A stretch of 64,000 bases of DNA. It comes from Rosenbergiella collisarenosi. Its GTDB lineage: Bacteria > Pseudomonadota > Gammaproteobacteria > Enterobacterales > Enterobacteriaceae. The translations under genes and the position numbers were made by a program. The stretch covers positions 186,001 to 250,000 of the forward strand of contig NZ_JABBFP010000002.1 in the NCBI RefSeq assembly GCF_018494085.1. Direction: 5' to 3'. The notes beneath the pieces are model-generated. The model saw only the letters and a program-made list of their open reading frames with translations, had not been told where the DNA came from and searched no databases. Shown in pieces: positions 21,650 to 31,449 of the stretch; positions within the stretch are counted from its first letter, which is position 1; the number at the start of each line of letters is the position of its first letter.

Positions 21650-22834
21650 CTAGAGGACGAAACCGACAATAGCCGCCGATAATAAGCTGACTAACGTAGA
21701 CCCGTAGATAAGTTTCAAACCAAATCCGGAAACAACGTTACCTTGTTTTTCGTTTAATCCTTTGATTGCACCGCTAATGATGCCAATCGATGAAAAGTTA
21801 GCAAATGACACCAAAAATACCGACAAGATCCCTTCAGAGCGAGGTGATAACTGTCCTGCCATTTTTTGCAGGTCGATCATCGCAACGAACTCGTTAGACA
21901 TTAACTTGGTAGCCATAATACTTCCTACCCGTAAGGCTTCACTTGCCGGAACACCAATAACCCACGCTAGCGGATAAAAAATATAGCCGAGAATATTTTG
22001 GAAGCTTATCCCGAAGATAGCGGTGAATAGGGCATTGACCGCCGAAATCAAGGCAATAAACCCGATAAGCATAGCGGCAACGATCATCGCGACTTTAAAC
22101 CCAGCAAGAATGTACTCACCCAACATCTCGAAAAAGCTTTGACCTTCGTGCGTATTTTTTAACGAAAGATCTTCCTCTTGCTTAGCGGTGTAAGGGTTGA
22201 TAATCGATAACACGATAAAGGTACTGAACATGTTCAGGATTAAGGCAGCAACTACATATTTAGGTTGTAGCATCGTCATATAAGCGCCGACGATGGACAT
22301 CGAGACGGTGGACATCGCTGTTGCCGCCATGGTGTACATGCGACGCTCAGACATTTTGCCCAAGATATCTTTATAGGCAATGAAGTTTTCTGATTGGCCA
22401 AGGATCAGAGAACTGACGGCATTAAACGATTCTAGTTTTCCCATGCCATTAATTTTTGAGAGGACAGTTCCGATAAAACGGATAACGATGGGAAGAATTT
22501 TAAAGTGTTGCAGAATGCCGATCAGCGCTGAGATGAAAACAATCGGACAGAGGACATTCAAGAAAAAGAAGGCCATCCCTTTGTCATTCATCCCGCCAAA
22601 TACAAAGTTGGTCCCTTCTGCTGCGTATTTCAGTAATAGGGAGAAAAAGTTTGAAAAACCTTGTACGACGCCCAATCCAGCGGTCGAGTTGAGGAAAAAC
22701 CAGGCCAAAAGTAGCTCGATGACTAGCAGCTGTATAATATAGCGATAACCTATATTTTTACGGTCTTTACTTACCAATAGCGCTAAAACAGCTATAACTA
22801 TCAGTGCTAATACAAAATGGAATGTTTGTGCCAT
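21650..22834 (-). CDS. nupC: Nucleoside permease NupC
   Basis: This is a concentrative nucleoside transporter (CNT family), a proton symporter of the inner membrane for pyrimidine nucleosides and adenosine. The 394 residues have about ten helices. Diagnostic strings are [13 protein letters not shown] (substrate site region) and [25 protein letters not shown]. The neighbour mntH is divergent, as in E. coli. Confidence 0.95.
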   Translation of the reverse strand: MAQTFHFVLALIVIAVLALLVSKDRKNIGYRYIIQLLVIELLLAWFFLNSTAGLGVVQGFSNFFSLLLKYAAEGTNFVFGGMNDKGMAFFFLNVLCPIVFISALIGILQHFKILPIVIRFIGTVLSKINGMGKLESFNAVSSLILGQSENFIAYKDILGKMSERRMYTMAATAMSTVSMSIVGAYMTMLQPKYVVAALILNMFSTFIVLSIINPYTAKQEEDLSLKNTHEGQSFFEMLGEYILAGFKVAMIVAAMLIGFIALISAVNALFTAIFGISFQNILGYIFYPLAWVIGVPASEALRVGSIMATKLMSNEFVAMIDLQKMAGQLSPRSEGILSVFLVSFANFSSIGIISGAIKGLNEKQGNVVSGFGLKLIYGSTLVSLLSAAIVGFVL

Positions 22835-23189
22835 GCAGAGTGCCTTAAAACTGAAGGGATAGTTCGTTGGGCGCTATTCTAGGGCAGACTCAGACGAAAA
22901 ACGAGTAAAGTTGCGTATTATAAGCAATAGATCTCATTTTTCTTCTCGGAAATGAAATCGTTAAGCGAGTCGTCACGTCAATCCCCACTTCTGTTACTGC
23001 GGGCATAGCAAGTACATCAGTTGGTAATAAATCGGTTGCTGATTAGCAAATCAACAGGTACCTTATTATCACTAGGTATAGCCTTTGCTATACTTTAACT
23101 TTACGACTATCAGAGTGATAACTCATACCGATTTCTTTTAGGTGTGGAGATCCCCTAGAGTTGGCCATCATGTTTAACAGGACTTATCT
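22835..23189. promoter_or_regulatory. nupC-mntH divergent intergenic region with MntR box
   Basis: This 355-bp gap holds both divergent promoters. At 23076-23093 there is a perfect inverted repeat GTATAGC-CTTT-GCTATAC, close to the MntR operator known upstream of E. coli mntH. It lies 97 bp before the mntH start. No small gene was recognised in the gap, and nupC promoter elements could not be fixed. Confidence 0.7.
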
Positions 23190-24431
23190 ATGCCTAGTCG
23201 CCCTAAAACGACAGCTACTCTCATGACGCAACGTAAAGCCAAAATGTCGTTACTAGGACCTGCTTTTATCGCGGCCATTGGTTACATTGACCCGGGTAAT
23301 TTCGCGACAAATATTCAGGCCGGCGCCAGCTACGGCTACCAACTACTGTGGGTAGTCGTGTGGGCCAATATCATGGCGATGTTAATTCAGCTGCTCTCTG
23401 CCAAGCTAGGCATTGCGACGGGTAAAAATCTCGCTGAACATATTCGCGATCGCTTTCCCAAACCGCTAGTTTGGTTTTACTGGGTGCAGGCAGAAATTAT
23501 CGCGATGGCGACGGATATCGCTGAGTTCATTGGTGCGGCGCTTGGTTTTAAATTACTTTTCGGGATCAGTTTGCTCGAAGGGGCGATGATTACCGGAGTC
23601 GCAACGTTTCTGATTCTTATGCTACAGCGACGAGGCCCTAAACCCCTAGAGTGGTTAATCGGCCTAATGTTGTTATTTGTTGCTGGTGCTTATATTGCAG
23701 AGCTATTTTTCTCCCAGCCCGATCCTCGCGGTTTACTGATCGGTATGGCGGTTCCTAAACTTCCTGATACTAATGCCTTGTATTTAGCCGCTGGTGTGCT
23801 GGGTGCGACCATCATGCCGCATGTTATTTACCTGCACTCCGCGCTGACGCAGCGTGGGGACGTCGAGAACAAGGCACAACGCTATGCCTCAACCAAGCTG
23901 GACGTGGCGATAGCGATGACCATTGCGGGATTTGTTAATTTAGCGATGATGGCGACGGCTGCAGCCGTATTCCATTTTAATGGCCATACGGGGATTAGTG
24001 AGCTTGATCAGGCCTATATGACCCTTAAACCCTTGTTAGGCAGTGCTGCTACGGTCGTGTTTGGCTTGAGTTTAGTCGTGGCGGGCCTCTCTTCCACGGT
24101 AGTAGGGACCTTAGCTGGACAAGTCGTGATGCAGGGTTTTGTACACTTTAGTATCCCCTTATGGCTGCGGCGGGCTATTACTATGCTCCCGTCTTTTATC
24201 GTTATTTTGGCGGGTATGGATGCAACGAAAATATTAGTTCTTAGCCAAGTTGTTCTAAGTTTTGGGATTGCGCTTGCTCTGATCCCATTGTTGATGTTTA
24301 CTAACCGCACTGAAATTATGGGTGATCTGGTTAATACCCGCTGGATTAAAATCGCAGCATGGGGGATCATTCTTATTGTCGTTTGTCTTAATCTAGGATT
24401 ATTATTCGGCGATTTTTTTGGCTTGACGTAA
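23190..24431 (+). CDS. mntH: Nramp-type Mn(II)/H+ symporter MntH
   Basis: This inner-membrane manganese importer has 413 residues and eleven helices. Helix 1 carries the metal-binding DPGN ([14 protein letters not shown]) and helix 6 the MPH motif ([13 protein letters not shown]). The start at 23190 has AGGA 8 nt upstream. Repression by Mn-MntR is expected from the operator in front of the gene. Confidence 0.97.
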   Translation: MPSRPKTTATLMTQRKAKMSLLGPAFIAAIGYIDPGNFATNIQAGASYGYQLLWVVVWANIMAMLIQLLSAKLGIATGKNLAEHIRDRFPKPLVWFYWVQAEIIAMATDIAEFIGAALGFKLLFGISLLEGAMITGVATFLILMLQRRGPKPLEWLIGLMLLFVAGAYIAELFFSQPDPRGLLIGMAVPKLPDTNALYLAAGVLGATIMPHVIYLHSALTQRGDVENKAQRYASTKLDVAIAMTIAGFVNLAMMATAAAVFHFNGHTGISELDQAYMTLKPLLGSAATVVFGLSLVVAGLSSTVVGTLAGQVVMQGFVHFSIPLWLRRAITMLPSFIVILAGMDATKILVLSQVVLSFGIALALIPLLMFTNRTEIMGDLVNTRWIKIAAWGIILIVVCLNLGLLFGDFFGLT

Positions 24432-24567
24432 TAATCAACATAATAAAACAGTAAGGCCGGAGGAATGATCACGATGTGGTGGTCGATTGTAACGGACTTT
24501 ACTCCAAACTCAGCTTCGTAAGCTCAAGCTTGCGAGCACGATTTATCCCGAGTGGAGCATTAAAATA

Positions 24568-25533
24568 ATGACTAAATATGCATTAGTCGGCGATGTGGGT
24601 GGCACCAATGCACGGTTAGCGCTCTGTGATGTGGCTAACGGATTGATATCGCAGATTGATACTTTTCCAACATCAGACTACCCGAGTCTTGAGGCGGTTA
24701 TTCGCCACTATTTAACGCTGCAACACATTGAAGTGGTTGATGCTTGTATCGCGATTGCCTGTCCTGTTAAAGGCGATTGGATTACGATGACTAATCATCC
24801 TTGGGCGTTTTCTATCCAAACGATGAAAGAGAATTTGCGCTTCGAACACTTTGAAGTGATTAACGACTTCACGGCAGTCTCGATGGCTATTCCAATGCTT
24901 GGCGATAACGACGTCCTGAAATTTGGGGGAGAAGAGCCGGTTGCCGACAAACCTATCGCTATTTATGGCGCAGGAACTGGGTTAGGCGTCAGCCATTTAG
25001 TCCATGTCGACAAACGCTGGGTTCCATTACCAGGGGAAGGTGGGCATGTCGATTTCGCCCCGAACAGTGAAGAAGAAGATCAGATTTTAGAAGTTCTTCG
25101 CGAAGAAATGGGGCACGTCTCTGCTGAACGCGTACTTTCTGGCGCGGGGCTGGTTAATCTCTATCGTGGTATCGTCAAAGCTGATCATCGCGTGCCCGCA
25201 GAGTTAAAACCACGCGAAGTGAGTGAGCGTGCGCTAGAAGACAGTTGTACTGACTGTCGCCGAGCACTGGCTCTTTTCTGTGTCATTATGGGGCGCTTTG
25301 GTGGAAATCTTGCCTTAACGCTAGGGACTTTTGGCGGGGTGTATATTGCGGGCGGGATTGTTCCGCGCTTCCTTGAGTTCTTCAAAGCATCGGGCTTCCG
25401 TGCTGCCTTCGAAGATAAAGGCCGCTTTCGCGATTATGTGAAGGATATTCCGGTTTATATGATCACCCACGAACAGCCGGGCTTACTTGGCGCTGGCGCT
25501 CACCTTCGCCAGACGTTAGGCACTGTCTTGTAG
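24568..25533 (+). CDS. glk: Glucokinase
   Basis: This ROK-distinct bacterial glucokinase phosphorylates free intracellular glucose with ATP. The 321 residues match E. coli Glk. The N-terminal phosphate-binding motif is [12 protein letters not shown], the glucose contacts fall in INDFTAVS and PGEGGHVDF, and the adenosine motif is [12 protein letters not shown]. It is downstream of mntH with a 136-bp gap and followed by a strong terminator. Confidence 0.97.
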   Translation: MTKYALVGDVGGTNARLALCDVANGLISQIDTFPTSDYPSLEAVIRHYLTLQHIEVVDACIAIACPVKGDWITMTNHPWAFSIQTMKENLRFEHFEVINDFTAVSMAIPMLGDNDVLKFGGEEPVADKPIAIYGAGTGLGVSHLVHVDKRWVPLPGEGGHVDFAPNSEEEDQILEVLREEMGHVSAERVLSGAGLVNLYRGIVKADHRVPAELKPREVSERALEDSCTDCRRALALFCVIMGRFGGNLALTLGTFGGVYIAGGIVPRFLEFFKASGFRAAFEDKGRFRDYVKDIPVYMITHEQPGLLGAGAHLRQTLGTVL

Positions 25534-25543
25534 CGAACTCGAT

Positions 25544-25569
25544 AAAACAGGGCTAAAGCCCTGTTTTTT
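25544..25569. terminator. Intrinsic terminator between glk and ypdK
   Basis: AAACAGGGC-TAAA-GCCCTGTTT is a perfect 9-bp stem followed by a T-run on the plus strand. It overlaps the stop codon of the convergent ypdK-like gene. Confidence 0.88.
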
Positions 25570-25642
25570 ACTTCAGTAGTAGAACAAAAGTCCCTAACCA
25601 CAGAACAACGAAAAACGAAATTCCCATTAGTGCATATTTCAT
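25568..25642 (-). CDS. ypdK: Small membrane protein YpdK-like (24 aa)
   Basis: This 24-residue protein consists of one hydrophobic helix. It begins MKYALMGISFFVVLWLGTF, which aligns with the E. coli small protein YpdK (MKYFFMGISF... as remembered). A GAGGA ribosome site lies 7 nt before the ATG. Single-helix proteins of this size often bind a larger membrane complex, but no partner is known here. A CRP-like palindrome lies about 65-85 bp upstream of the start. Confidence 0.78.
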   Translation of the reverse strand: MKYALMGISFFVVLWLGTFVLLLK

Positions 25643-26004
25643 AAGATATCCTCTATTCTCATTTTTTTACGCTGAATACCTTGGGTACAGCTTCATCACC
25701 ATCTTACAACGTGACGTTTATCACGTTTTTGATCCCGCATAATGTACGTCGGTTTAACGAAAAAAGATAGAATCCCTTACTGATATTTAACATGTTTGGA
25801 TAAAGCTAAATAAAAAAGATGACGTTGTAGCGTTGTCTCGGCCAAGTAAAGCCTAAACCTATTCCGGAGTGGTATCGGTGTTATTTATAGCGTGTAAAAA
25901 GGCTTAATAGCGCTAGTGATATTTTTGCTAAAACCACAAATTTACTTGAGTCAGGATTTGAAATCGCAGTAGAGTGACTGCTTTATCAGTTAATGGATAA
26001 TGTG
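25643..26004. promoter_or_regulatory. Intergenic region with a CRP-like palindrome
   Basis: This 362-bp stretch has no recognised gene. At 25708-25727 it holds a perfect inverted repeat AACGTGA-N6-TCACGTT that fits the CRP spacing (TGTGA-N6-TCACA, with C for the first T). It is placed to act on the ypdK-like gene and less plausibly on the distant stress-protein gene on the right. The rest is AT-rich without other clear signals. Confidence 0.6.
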
Positions 26005-26466
26005 ATGAAGACACTACTAATGGCGATCGATCCTCTAAGTCCCCCTTCACGCTCTCTCACGCGGCTTACACTCGAAGAAGCGAGCGCTCGCGATGCATCG
26101 GTAGTGATCCTTTGCTGTATTCCGATAGAGGGCAGTGTAGGAGGGGAGGTCATGAATATTGACTGTGCGATTGATGAAAGTTTGCAGCAAGTCACTTCAC
26201 CTCAAGACTCCTTAAACTGCGCAGAAAGCGCGGTGCGAACAGCCCTTATTCCTTTCCAACAAGCGGGTATCTCTGCTCGAGGTCTACTATGCCGGGGGGA
26301 GCCTGCGGACACCATCGTCGAGCAATCGTTAAAGTTATCTGCCAGTATGATTATCATGGGCCGACGCCATCTTACCCCGTTTAATCGACTGTTTAAGGGA
26401 TCTGTTAGCGCAGCGGTACTCGAAACCGCGAGTTGTCCGGTATTAATCGATATAGATAAAGAGTAA
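26005..26466 (+). CDS. Universal stress protein (UspA family)
   Basis: This single-domain Usp fold protein has 153 residues. The N-terminal strand MKTLLMAIDPLSPPSR and the C-terminal nucleotide-binding loop MGRRHLTPFNRLFKGSVSAAV fit the G-x2-G-x9-G(S/T) region only loosely, since the second glycine is replaced. ATP binding is therefore uncertain. An ATG at 25993 in frame would add four residues; neither start has a strong ribosome site. Confidence 0.8.
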   Translation: MKTLLMAIDPLSPPSRSLTRLTLEEASARDASVVILCCIPIEGSVGGEVMNIDCAIDESLQQVTSPQDSLNCAESAVRTALIPFQQAGISARGLLCRGEPADTIVEQSLKLSASMIIMGRRHLTPFNRLFKGSVSAAVLETASCPVLIDIDKE

Positions 26467-26651
26467 ATATTCATTGGGATTAAGACCCGCGTGTTGCCGG
26501 GTCAACCTGATGCTAAGTAAGTGCTATTGTTAGCATGAGGTAACGGGCCGAGCGGTTATTTTACCTCGCGCTGAGTACTTTTAACGATGTTGCCTTATGT
26601 CAGGCGCTAACGGCTAGACATGACGCAGTATTTGATAAGTGGATTTTATTA

Positions 26652-27362
26652 GTGCGTAAAGTGTCTTTGATTATTATTACAGCCGTTGTTCTGGGTGCTA
26701 TGGGTTATTATTTTTATCCGGCCTCACCGGACCCGCGACAACTTGCTGAGCAAGCAGCGATGGAAAAATTTGCAGCGTTGCCTGGGTATCGACTTCTTAA
26801 ACAGCAAGAACCGCAATTGTGGCACGAAGTGAGTGAGACTTTCGCGCATTCTATTGCCCAAGGACACTCTTTCGCACAAGCAATCGGCGAAGTACGGGGA
26901 CAACTTACTGGGCTGGTGAATTTAAGAATCATTAAAGCCGATGATCAGGCCGTGACCGAGTATATCGCCGTGGCAGTCAGTGAGATGCAAGCATTAAATA
27001 AAATCTCTGCCGAAAGTTGCTTTCGCTTCCTCTATCCTCAGGTATCAGGTGGCGTCAATATAGGCGTGCTTCTGTCGCCATCGATAAATACTGCCGATCA
27101 GCAGGCTTTAGAGGGGCTATTTCTACATAGCAGAGGTCAGGATCGCCCACTTAATGTCAATGATGCTAATCAAACTTTAAAAACTGTAGTCAATGACCTC
27201 TATCCTTATTGGGGGAACCAGTTACAACAACTCAATCAACCTGAGGATTTAGCCACGGATCACCAGAAGCTTTGTGCAATGTCGATAGATCTGTATCACA
27301 CTATTCTAAAACGTCCTCAACATGCGGCAGCGAATCTTATTCGTCAGATGGTGATGGGCTAA
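26652..27362 (+). CDS. Membrane-anchored hypothetical protein
   Basis: This 236-residue protein of unknown function starts at GTG 26652. An N-terminal hydrophobic segment (about 4-23, VSLIIITAVVLGAMGYYFYP) could be a signal anchor, and the rest would lie in the periplasm. Two cysteines (near 124 and 216) could form a disulfide. No family was recognised. It is followed at 114 bp by a small lipoprotein gene; a shared transcript is possible. Confidence 0.65.
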   Translation: MRKVSLIIITAVVLGAMGYYFYPASPDPRQLAEQAAMEKFAALPGYRLLKQQEPQLWHEVSETFAHSIAQGHSFAQAIGEVRGQLTGLVNLRIIKADDQAVTEYIAVAVSEMQALNKISAESCFRFLYPQVSGGVNIGVLLSPSINTADQQALEGLFLHSRGQDRPLNVNDANQTLKTVVNDLYPYWGNQLQQLNQPEDLATDHQKLCAMSIDLYHTILKRPQHAAANLIRQMVMG

Positions 27363-27476
27363 TGGCTACTCAGAAAATGCTGATAATCTGAGTTTTTAGT
27401 TGGAAAAATCTTTGGGTGAACGGGGATTCCTCTATAGTAAACGCCTTAAAATTCGATTCTACCTACGAGGCGATAT

Positions 27477-27773
27477 ATGGCGTTAAACAATAGAGTGTTA
27501 ATGGGTATGACAATAGGAACCGCTATTCTCTTAACAGGGTGCGCTAAACAGCATCCCGGAGGCTTTACAGAGGTGGCTCGGGATAAAGTCGCTCACACAT
27601 ATCAGTTTCGCTACCAGCCTCAAAATTTAGACCAAGCCGCGCTTAATGCCTATATTAGCCAGCGCTGCGCGCAAGAAGGATTTGATAAAGTCGATCCTTT
27701 ACCGGAAGGGCCCGCAGCGCTACCCGGTTATAAAACCCGTTGGTTCCAATGTAACTATTCAATTAAAAACTAA
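27477..27773 (+). CDS. Small lipoprotein
   Basis: This 98-residue protein has a signal peptide ending in the lipobox ILLTGC (cysteine 22) followed by AKQ, which predicts an outer membrane lipoprotein. The mature part is about 77 residues with two further cysteines (near 64 and 93). No function is recognised. CGAGGCG precedes the ATG. Confidence 0.75.
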   Translation: MALNNRVLMGMTIGTAILLTGCAKQHPGGFTEVARDKVAHTYQFRYQPQNLDQAALNAYISQRCAQEGFDKVDPLPEGPAALPGYKTRWFQCNYSIKN

Positions 27774-28069
27774 TCATATAAGCCAGCGACATGCTGGCTA
27801 AATGTTTTACTTATTTACCTTTTATTAACATTAATGAGCCTCTTCCTTCTAATTGCGCCATTCCAAGCTACACTTTAATTACCTTATATTTACCGCGTAA
27901 CATCAGCGACCCACTTGCCCGCGAAAAACCGATAAATAAGCATTATTAATTCTGTTCTTATGAGACGAGAAGCGTAAAATAGTTTGATAAAAATCAACAT
28001 GTTAAATGAAAAACCCAGATGTTAATGGATTTCATTAATTGTCTTTTAATTGTAATGTAAGAGGTGGCA
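27774..28069 (+). promoter_or_regulatory. cioAB upstream region with FNR/ANR-type box
   Basis: At 27984-27997 the sequence TTGAT-AAAA-ATCAA matches the FNR consensus exactly, 73 bp before the cioA start. FNR acting here would make the oxidase oxygen-responsive; whether it activates or represses depends on the unmapped promoter. A hairpin near 27780-27801 (AGCCAGCG...CTGGCT) just after the lipoprotein gene lacks a clear T-run. Confidence 0.75.
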
Positions 28070-29491
28070 ATGTTCGGGCTTGATGCATTTCATCTGGCGA
28101 GATTACAGTTCGGTTTTACTGTATCTTTCCATATCTTGTTTCCGGCGATCACAATCGGTCTAGCGAGTTTTCTTGCTGTACTCGAAGGATTGTGGTTAAA
28201 AACGAAAAACGAAACCTATCGCGATTTATACCATTTTTGGATAAAAGCGTTCGCGGTTAACTTTGGGATGGGTGTCGTTTCTGGTCTGGTAATGGCTTAT
28301 GAATTTGGGACAAACTGGAGTGGATTTTCCCAATTCGCGGGCAGTATCACGGGTCCGCTATTAACCTATGAAGTATTGACCGCCTTCTTCCTGGAAGCAG
28401 GGTTCTTAGGTGTTATGCTCTTCGGCTGGAATCGCGTTGGACGTGGCTTGCACTTCTTTGCAACCTGCATGGTCGCGCTGGGAACCATCCTATCGACCTT
28501 CTGGATCCTTGCCTCTAACAGTTGGATGCAGACGCCACAAGGCTTTAGTATCCAAAATGGAGTCGTAATTCCAGAGAGCTGGATGCAGATTGTCTTCAAC
28601 CCTTCATTCCCCTTCCGTTTATTACATATGAGCACCGCAGCCTTCTTGGCAACGGCATTTTTCGTTGGTGCTTCAGCGGCTTGGCACTTGTTGCGTGGCA
28701 ATAAGACTCCAGCCGTTAAAAAGATGCTATCGATGTCATTGTGGATGGCGTTGATTGTTTCACCTATTCAGGCTTTCCTCGGCGATGCTCACGGGCTTAA
28801 CACCCTCGAGCATCAGCCGGCGAAGATTGCAGCGATCGAAGGTCACTGGGAAAACCCTCCTGGCGAGCCAACACCGCTGATCTTGTTCGGCGTACCGGAC
28901 ATGCAGCAGGAAAGGACTAAATATGCGGTGGAAATCCCTTACTTAGGTAGTTTGATCCTGACTCACAGCTTACACCAACAGGTTCCAGCGCTAAAAACCT
29001 TCCCGAAAGAAGATCGTCCTAACTCGACCATCGTGTTCTGGTCTTTCCGTGTGATGGCCGGTCTGGGGATGCTAATGGTGCTGCTTGGGGTCGCGAGCCT
29101 CTGGATGCGTTACAAGAAGCGTCTGTATGATTCACGTCCTTTCTTGTGGTTCACGTTGCTGATGGGCCCATCGGGCTTAATTGCGATGTTAGCCGGTTGG
29201 TTTACTACAGAGATTGGTCGTCAACCGTGGGTTGTCTACGGTGTACTCCGTACCCGCGATGCGGTATCTCCGCATAGTACGTTACAAATGACCTTTAGCC
29301 TTATTGCCTTCATCGTGATCTATGCCTCGGTATTTGGTATTGGTTACGTATACCTGATTCGTCTGATTAAGAAAGGTCCTGTAGAAGGCGAGGGCAGGGA
29401 AGAGATCCACGGCGGTCCTGGTCAGCATCATACGCCGGCGCGTCCATTGTCTGCGGTAGATGCCTCTAAGAAACCAGAGGAGAAAAAATAA
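28070..29491 (+). CDS. cioA: Cytochrome bd-type quinol oxidase subunit I, CioA type
   Basis: Subunit I of a bd-type terminal oxidase takes electrons from quinol and reduces oxygen at the inner membrane. The 473 residues carry the conserved early histidine in FTVSFHILFP, the EFGTNW and GRQPWVVYG segments and EAGFLGVMLFGWNR. Strings such as LDAFHLARLQFGFTV and GDAHGLNTLEHQPAK and a short Q-loop are typical of cyanide-insensitive CioA rather than E. coli CydA. ATG 28070 follows GAGG at 5 nt. It is the first gene of cioA-cioB-DUF2474. Confidence 0.93.
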   Translation: MFGLDAFHLARLQFGFTVSFHILFPAITIGLASFLAVLEGLWLKTKNETYRDLYHFWIKAFAVNFGMGVVSGLVMAYEFGTNWSGFSQFAGSITGPLLTYEVLTAFFLEAGFLGVMLFGWNRVGRGLHFFATCMVALGTILSTFWILASNSWMQTPQGFSIQNGVVIPESWMQIVFNPSFPFRLLHMSTAAFLATAFFVGASAAWHLLRGNKTPAVKKMLSMSLWMALIVSPIQAFLGDAHGLNTLEHQPAKIAAIEGHWENPPGEPTPLILFGVPDMQQERTKYAVEIPYLGSLILTHSLHQQVPALKTFPKEDRPNSTIVFWSFRVMAGLGMLMVLLGVASLWMRYKKRLYDSRPFLWFTLLMGPSGLIAMLAGWFTTEIGRQPWVVYGVLRTRDAVSPHSTLQMTFSLIAFIVIYASVFGIGYVYLIRLIKKGPVEGEGREEIHGGPGQHHTPARPLSAVDASKKPEEKK

Positions 29492-29492
29492 C

Positions 29493-30500
29493 ATGGGTAT
29501 CGATCTCTCAATTATTTGGTTCACCATTATTATCTTTGCCATCTTGATGTATATCGTGATGGATGGCTTCGATCTAGGGATTGGCCTAATTTTCCCTTTT
29601 ATCAAAGATCCTGTCGAACGTGACATGATGGTCAATACCGTCGCCCCTGTCTGGGACGGTAACGAGACATGGTTAATCCTCGGTGGCGCGGCGCTCTATG
29701 GCGCCTTTCCATTGGCTTACGCGGTGATTGCTGACGCATTATCTATTCCGATCACCTTGATGCTGTTCGGCTTAATCTTCCGCGGTGTGGCGTTCGAGTT
29801 CCGTTTTAAAGCGACAGAGCACCATCGACCGTTCTGGGATAAAGCGTTTATTGGTGGCTCTTTCTTAGCGACCTTTATGCAAGGTATCTCAGTCGGAACG
29901 CTGCTTAACGGCATCCAAGTCACCGGGCGTGTCTTTACCGGAGATGTTATGGGATGGCTCTCGCCTTTCCCATTATTCTGCGGGGTTGGACTGGTACTCG
30001 CTTACGCACTGCTAGGCAGCAGCTGGCTTATCATGAAGACGCAACATGCGCTGCACGATAAGATGTCACAGTTGACTAAGCCGCTGACTATTGGGCTATT
30101 AGTGGTGATTGGCATCATTAGTATCTGGACGCCTCTAGCACATAACGCTATTTCAGAGCGCTGGTTTACCCGCCCGAACCTCTACTTGTTCATGCCTGTT
30201 CCGGTCTTGGTCGTACTGTGTGGGATTGGCATCTTAAAAGCGATTAAGCGCCGCGCTGATTATGCGCCATTCTTATTAACACTGGGGCTTATTTTCTTGG
30301 GCTTTACCGGTCTTGGCATCAGCTTATGGCCGAACATTATTCCGCCCTCGATTTCAATTTGGCAAGCCGCGTCACCGCCACAGAGCCAAGGCTTTATGTT
30401 AGTCGGCGGGTTATTGATTATCCCAGTGATTCTGGCGTATACCTTCTGGAGCTACTATGTCTTCCGCGGAAAAATTTCTGAAGATGAAGGATACCACTGA
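29493..30500 (+). CDS. cioB: Cytochrome bd-type quinol oxidase subunit II, CioB type
   Basis: Subunit II stabilises the haem-bearing subunit I. The 335 residues have about eight or nine membrane helices. The N-terminal DGFDLGIGLIFPF and APVWDGNETWLILGGAALYGAFP are diagnostic of CydB/CioB. Translation starts at ATG 29493, one base after the cioA stop, so the two subunits are made together. Confidence 0.94.
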   Translation: MGIDLSIIWFTIIIFAILMYIVMDGFDLGIGLIFPFIKDPVERDMMVNTVAPVWDGNETWLILGGAALYGAFPLAYAVIADALSIPITLMLFGLIFRGVAFEFRFKATEHHRPFWDKAFIGGSFLATFMQGISVGTLLNGIQVTGRVFTGDVMGWLSPFPLFCGVGLVLAYALLGSSWLIMKTQHALHDKMSQLTKPLTIGLLVVIGIISIWTPLAHNAISERWFTRPNLYLFMPVPVLVVLCGIGILKAIKRRADYAPFLLTLGLIFLGFTGLGISLWPNIIPPSISIWQAASPPQSQGFMLVGGLLIIPVILAYTFWSYYVFRGKISEDEGYH

Positions 30501-30666
30501 GTTGTCGAGCAACGTGCGTTCGGTTAAATCAGGGAATGAGAAGGTCCCCGATAAAGCTGCGCAATTGCGTTGGCTACTGCTACTGTGGGCGGGCAGTGTC
30601 GCCGCTCTCGGTGTGGTAGCAGCGATTATCTGGCTGTTAATGCACAGTGCGGGGATGACCCGCTAA
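30457..30666 (+). CDS. DUF2474 small subunit of the bd-type oxidase
   Basis: This short protein has one C-terminal membrane helix (RWLLLLWAGSVAALGVVAAII), matching DUF2474, a family encoded after cioAB and thought to be analogous to CydX. Two starts are possible. ATG 30457 has GGAG 5 nt upstream and overlaps cioB by 44 nt, giving 69 residues. ATG 30484 gives 60 residues but has no clear ribosome site. The overlap suggests translational coupling to cioB. Confidence 0.82.
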   Translation: MSSAEKFLKMKDTTELSSNVRSVKSGNEKVPDKAAQLRWLLLLWAGSVAALGVVAAIIWLLMHSAGMTR

Positions 30667-30690
30667 AAACTTAGTCGTTGTACAGCCACA

Positions 30691-30727
30691 AATGCCAGTC
30701 GGTTAATCCCGCTGGCATTTTTTTTTC
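30691..30727 (+). terminator. Intrinsic terminator of the cioAB operon
   Basis: AATGCCAG pairs with CTGGCATT around a 13-nt loop and is followed by nine or ten T residues. Confidence 0.85.
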
Positions 30728-30810
30728 CCTGTTTTCTCAATAATTACTCTTTATTCACTTACTGGGTGGTGAAGTTCTTCTCTCATCGAGATAGTTAAAG
30801 AATCCGTATA

Positions 30811-30840
30811 AAAAAACCGGAGACAGGCTCCGGTTTTTTT
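30811..30840. terminator. Bidirectional intrinsic terminator
   Basis: AACCGGAG-ACAGG-CTCCGGTT is flanked by an A-run and a T-run. It most likely ends the leftward GNAT gene and backs up the cioAB terminator. Confidence 0.85.
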
Positions 30841-30871
30841 AATTATGCTAAAGGCCTCTTAGGCGCTTGGC

Positions 30872-31306
30872 TTACTGCAAGCTTAAGTCGGTATAGCGCT
30901 GCATTTTAACAAACTCGACGCCATCTTTGATAAACGGTTCACTACAGATCTGAAAGCCTGACTTTTGATAGAAGCGAATAGCGGTACGGCGGCTATCTAA
31001 ACTGACTTTCTTGATACCCGCCTGATCGACGATCGCTAAGGTTTGCTGTAAGAGTTGGGTACCATATCCGCGAGACTGATACTCTTCTAAGGTGGCAAAC
31101 TTGCGGATGACCCAGCAATCATTACTGGTCATAAACAATGATACGCAGCTGATCAATTTATCGTGAACGAATAAGCCGAAATGGCGAGCGGTATCGTCAT
31201 TATCTTCTGCTAGGCGTAATGACTCGCGCGGGCGGTCTGGCCATAGCACGTGTTGGCGAAGGTCTAAACATTGTTCAAGAGTAATTGGCTCAATTTTCAC
31301 AGTCAT
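30872..31306 (-). CDS. GNAT-family N-acetyltransferase
   Basis: This is a 144-residue acetyl-CoA-dependent acetyltransferase. The acetyl-CoA loop is EYQSRGYGTQLLQQ (Q/R-x-x-G-x-G/A type, about 74-87) and the C-terminal FYQKSGFQICSEPFIKDGVEF is typical of the family. The substrate is unknown. It is transcribed alone. Confidence 0.85.
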   Translation of the reverse strand: MTVKIEPITLEQCLDLRQHVLWPDRPRESLRLAEDNDDTARHFGLFVHDKLISCVSLFMTSNDCWVIRKFATLEEYQSRGYGTQLLQQTLAIVDQAGIKKVSLDSRRTAIRFYQKSGFQICSEPFIKDGVEFVKMQRYTDLSLQ

Positions 31307-31449
31307 CTACCACTAGCAAAGAGTTAAGGACACAGGCTAATGTGGACATAAGCGCGTTAAAATTCAAGTAACTTATGCTGAGAAACAGAAAATTTAATTG
31401 AAAGGGGACGAACGAAGGGGATGAGGAGGAACCCTCCTCATCCTAGGCC

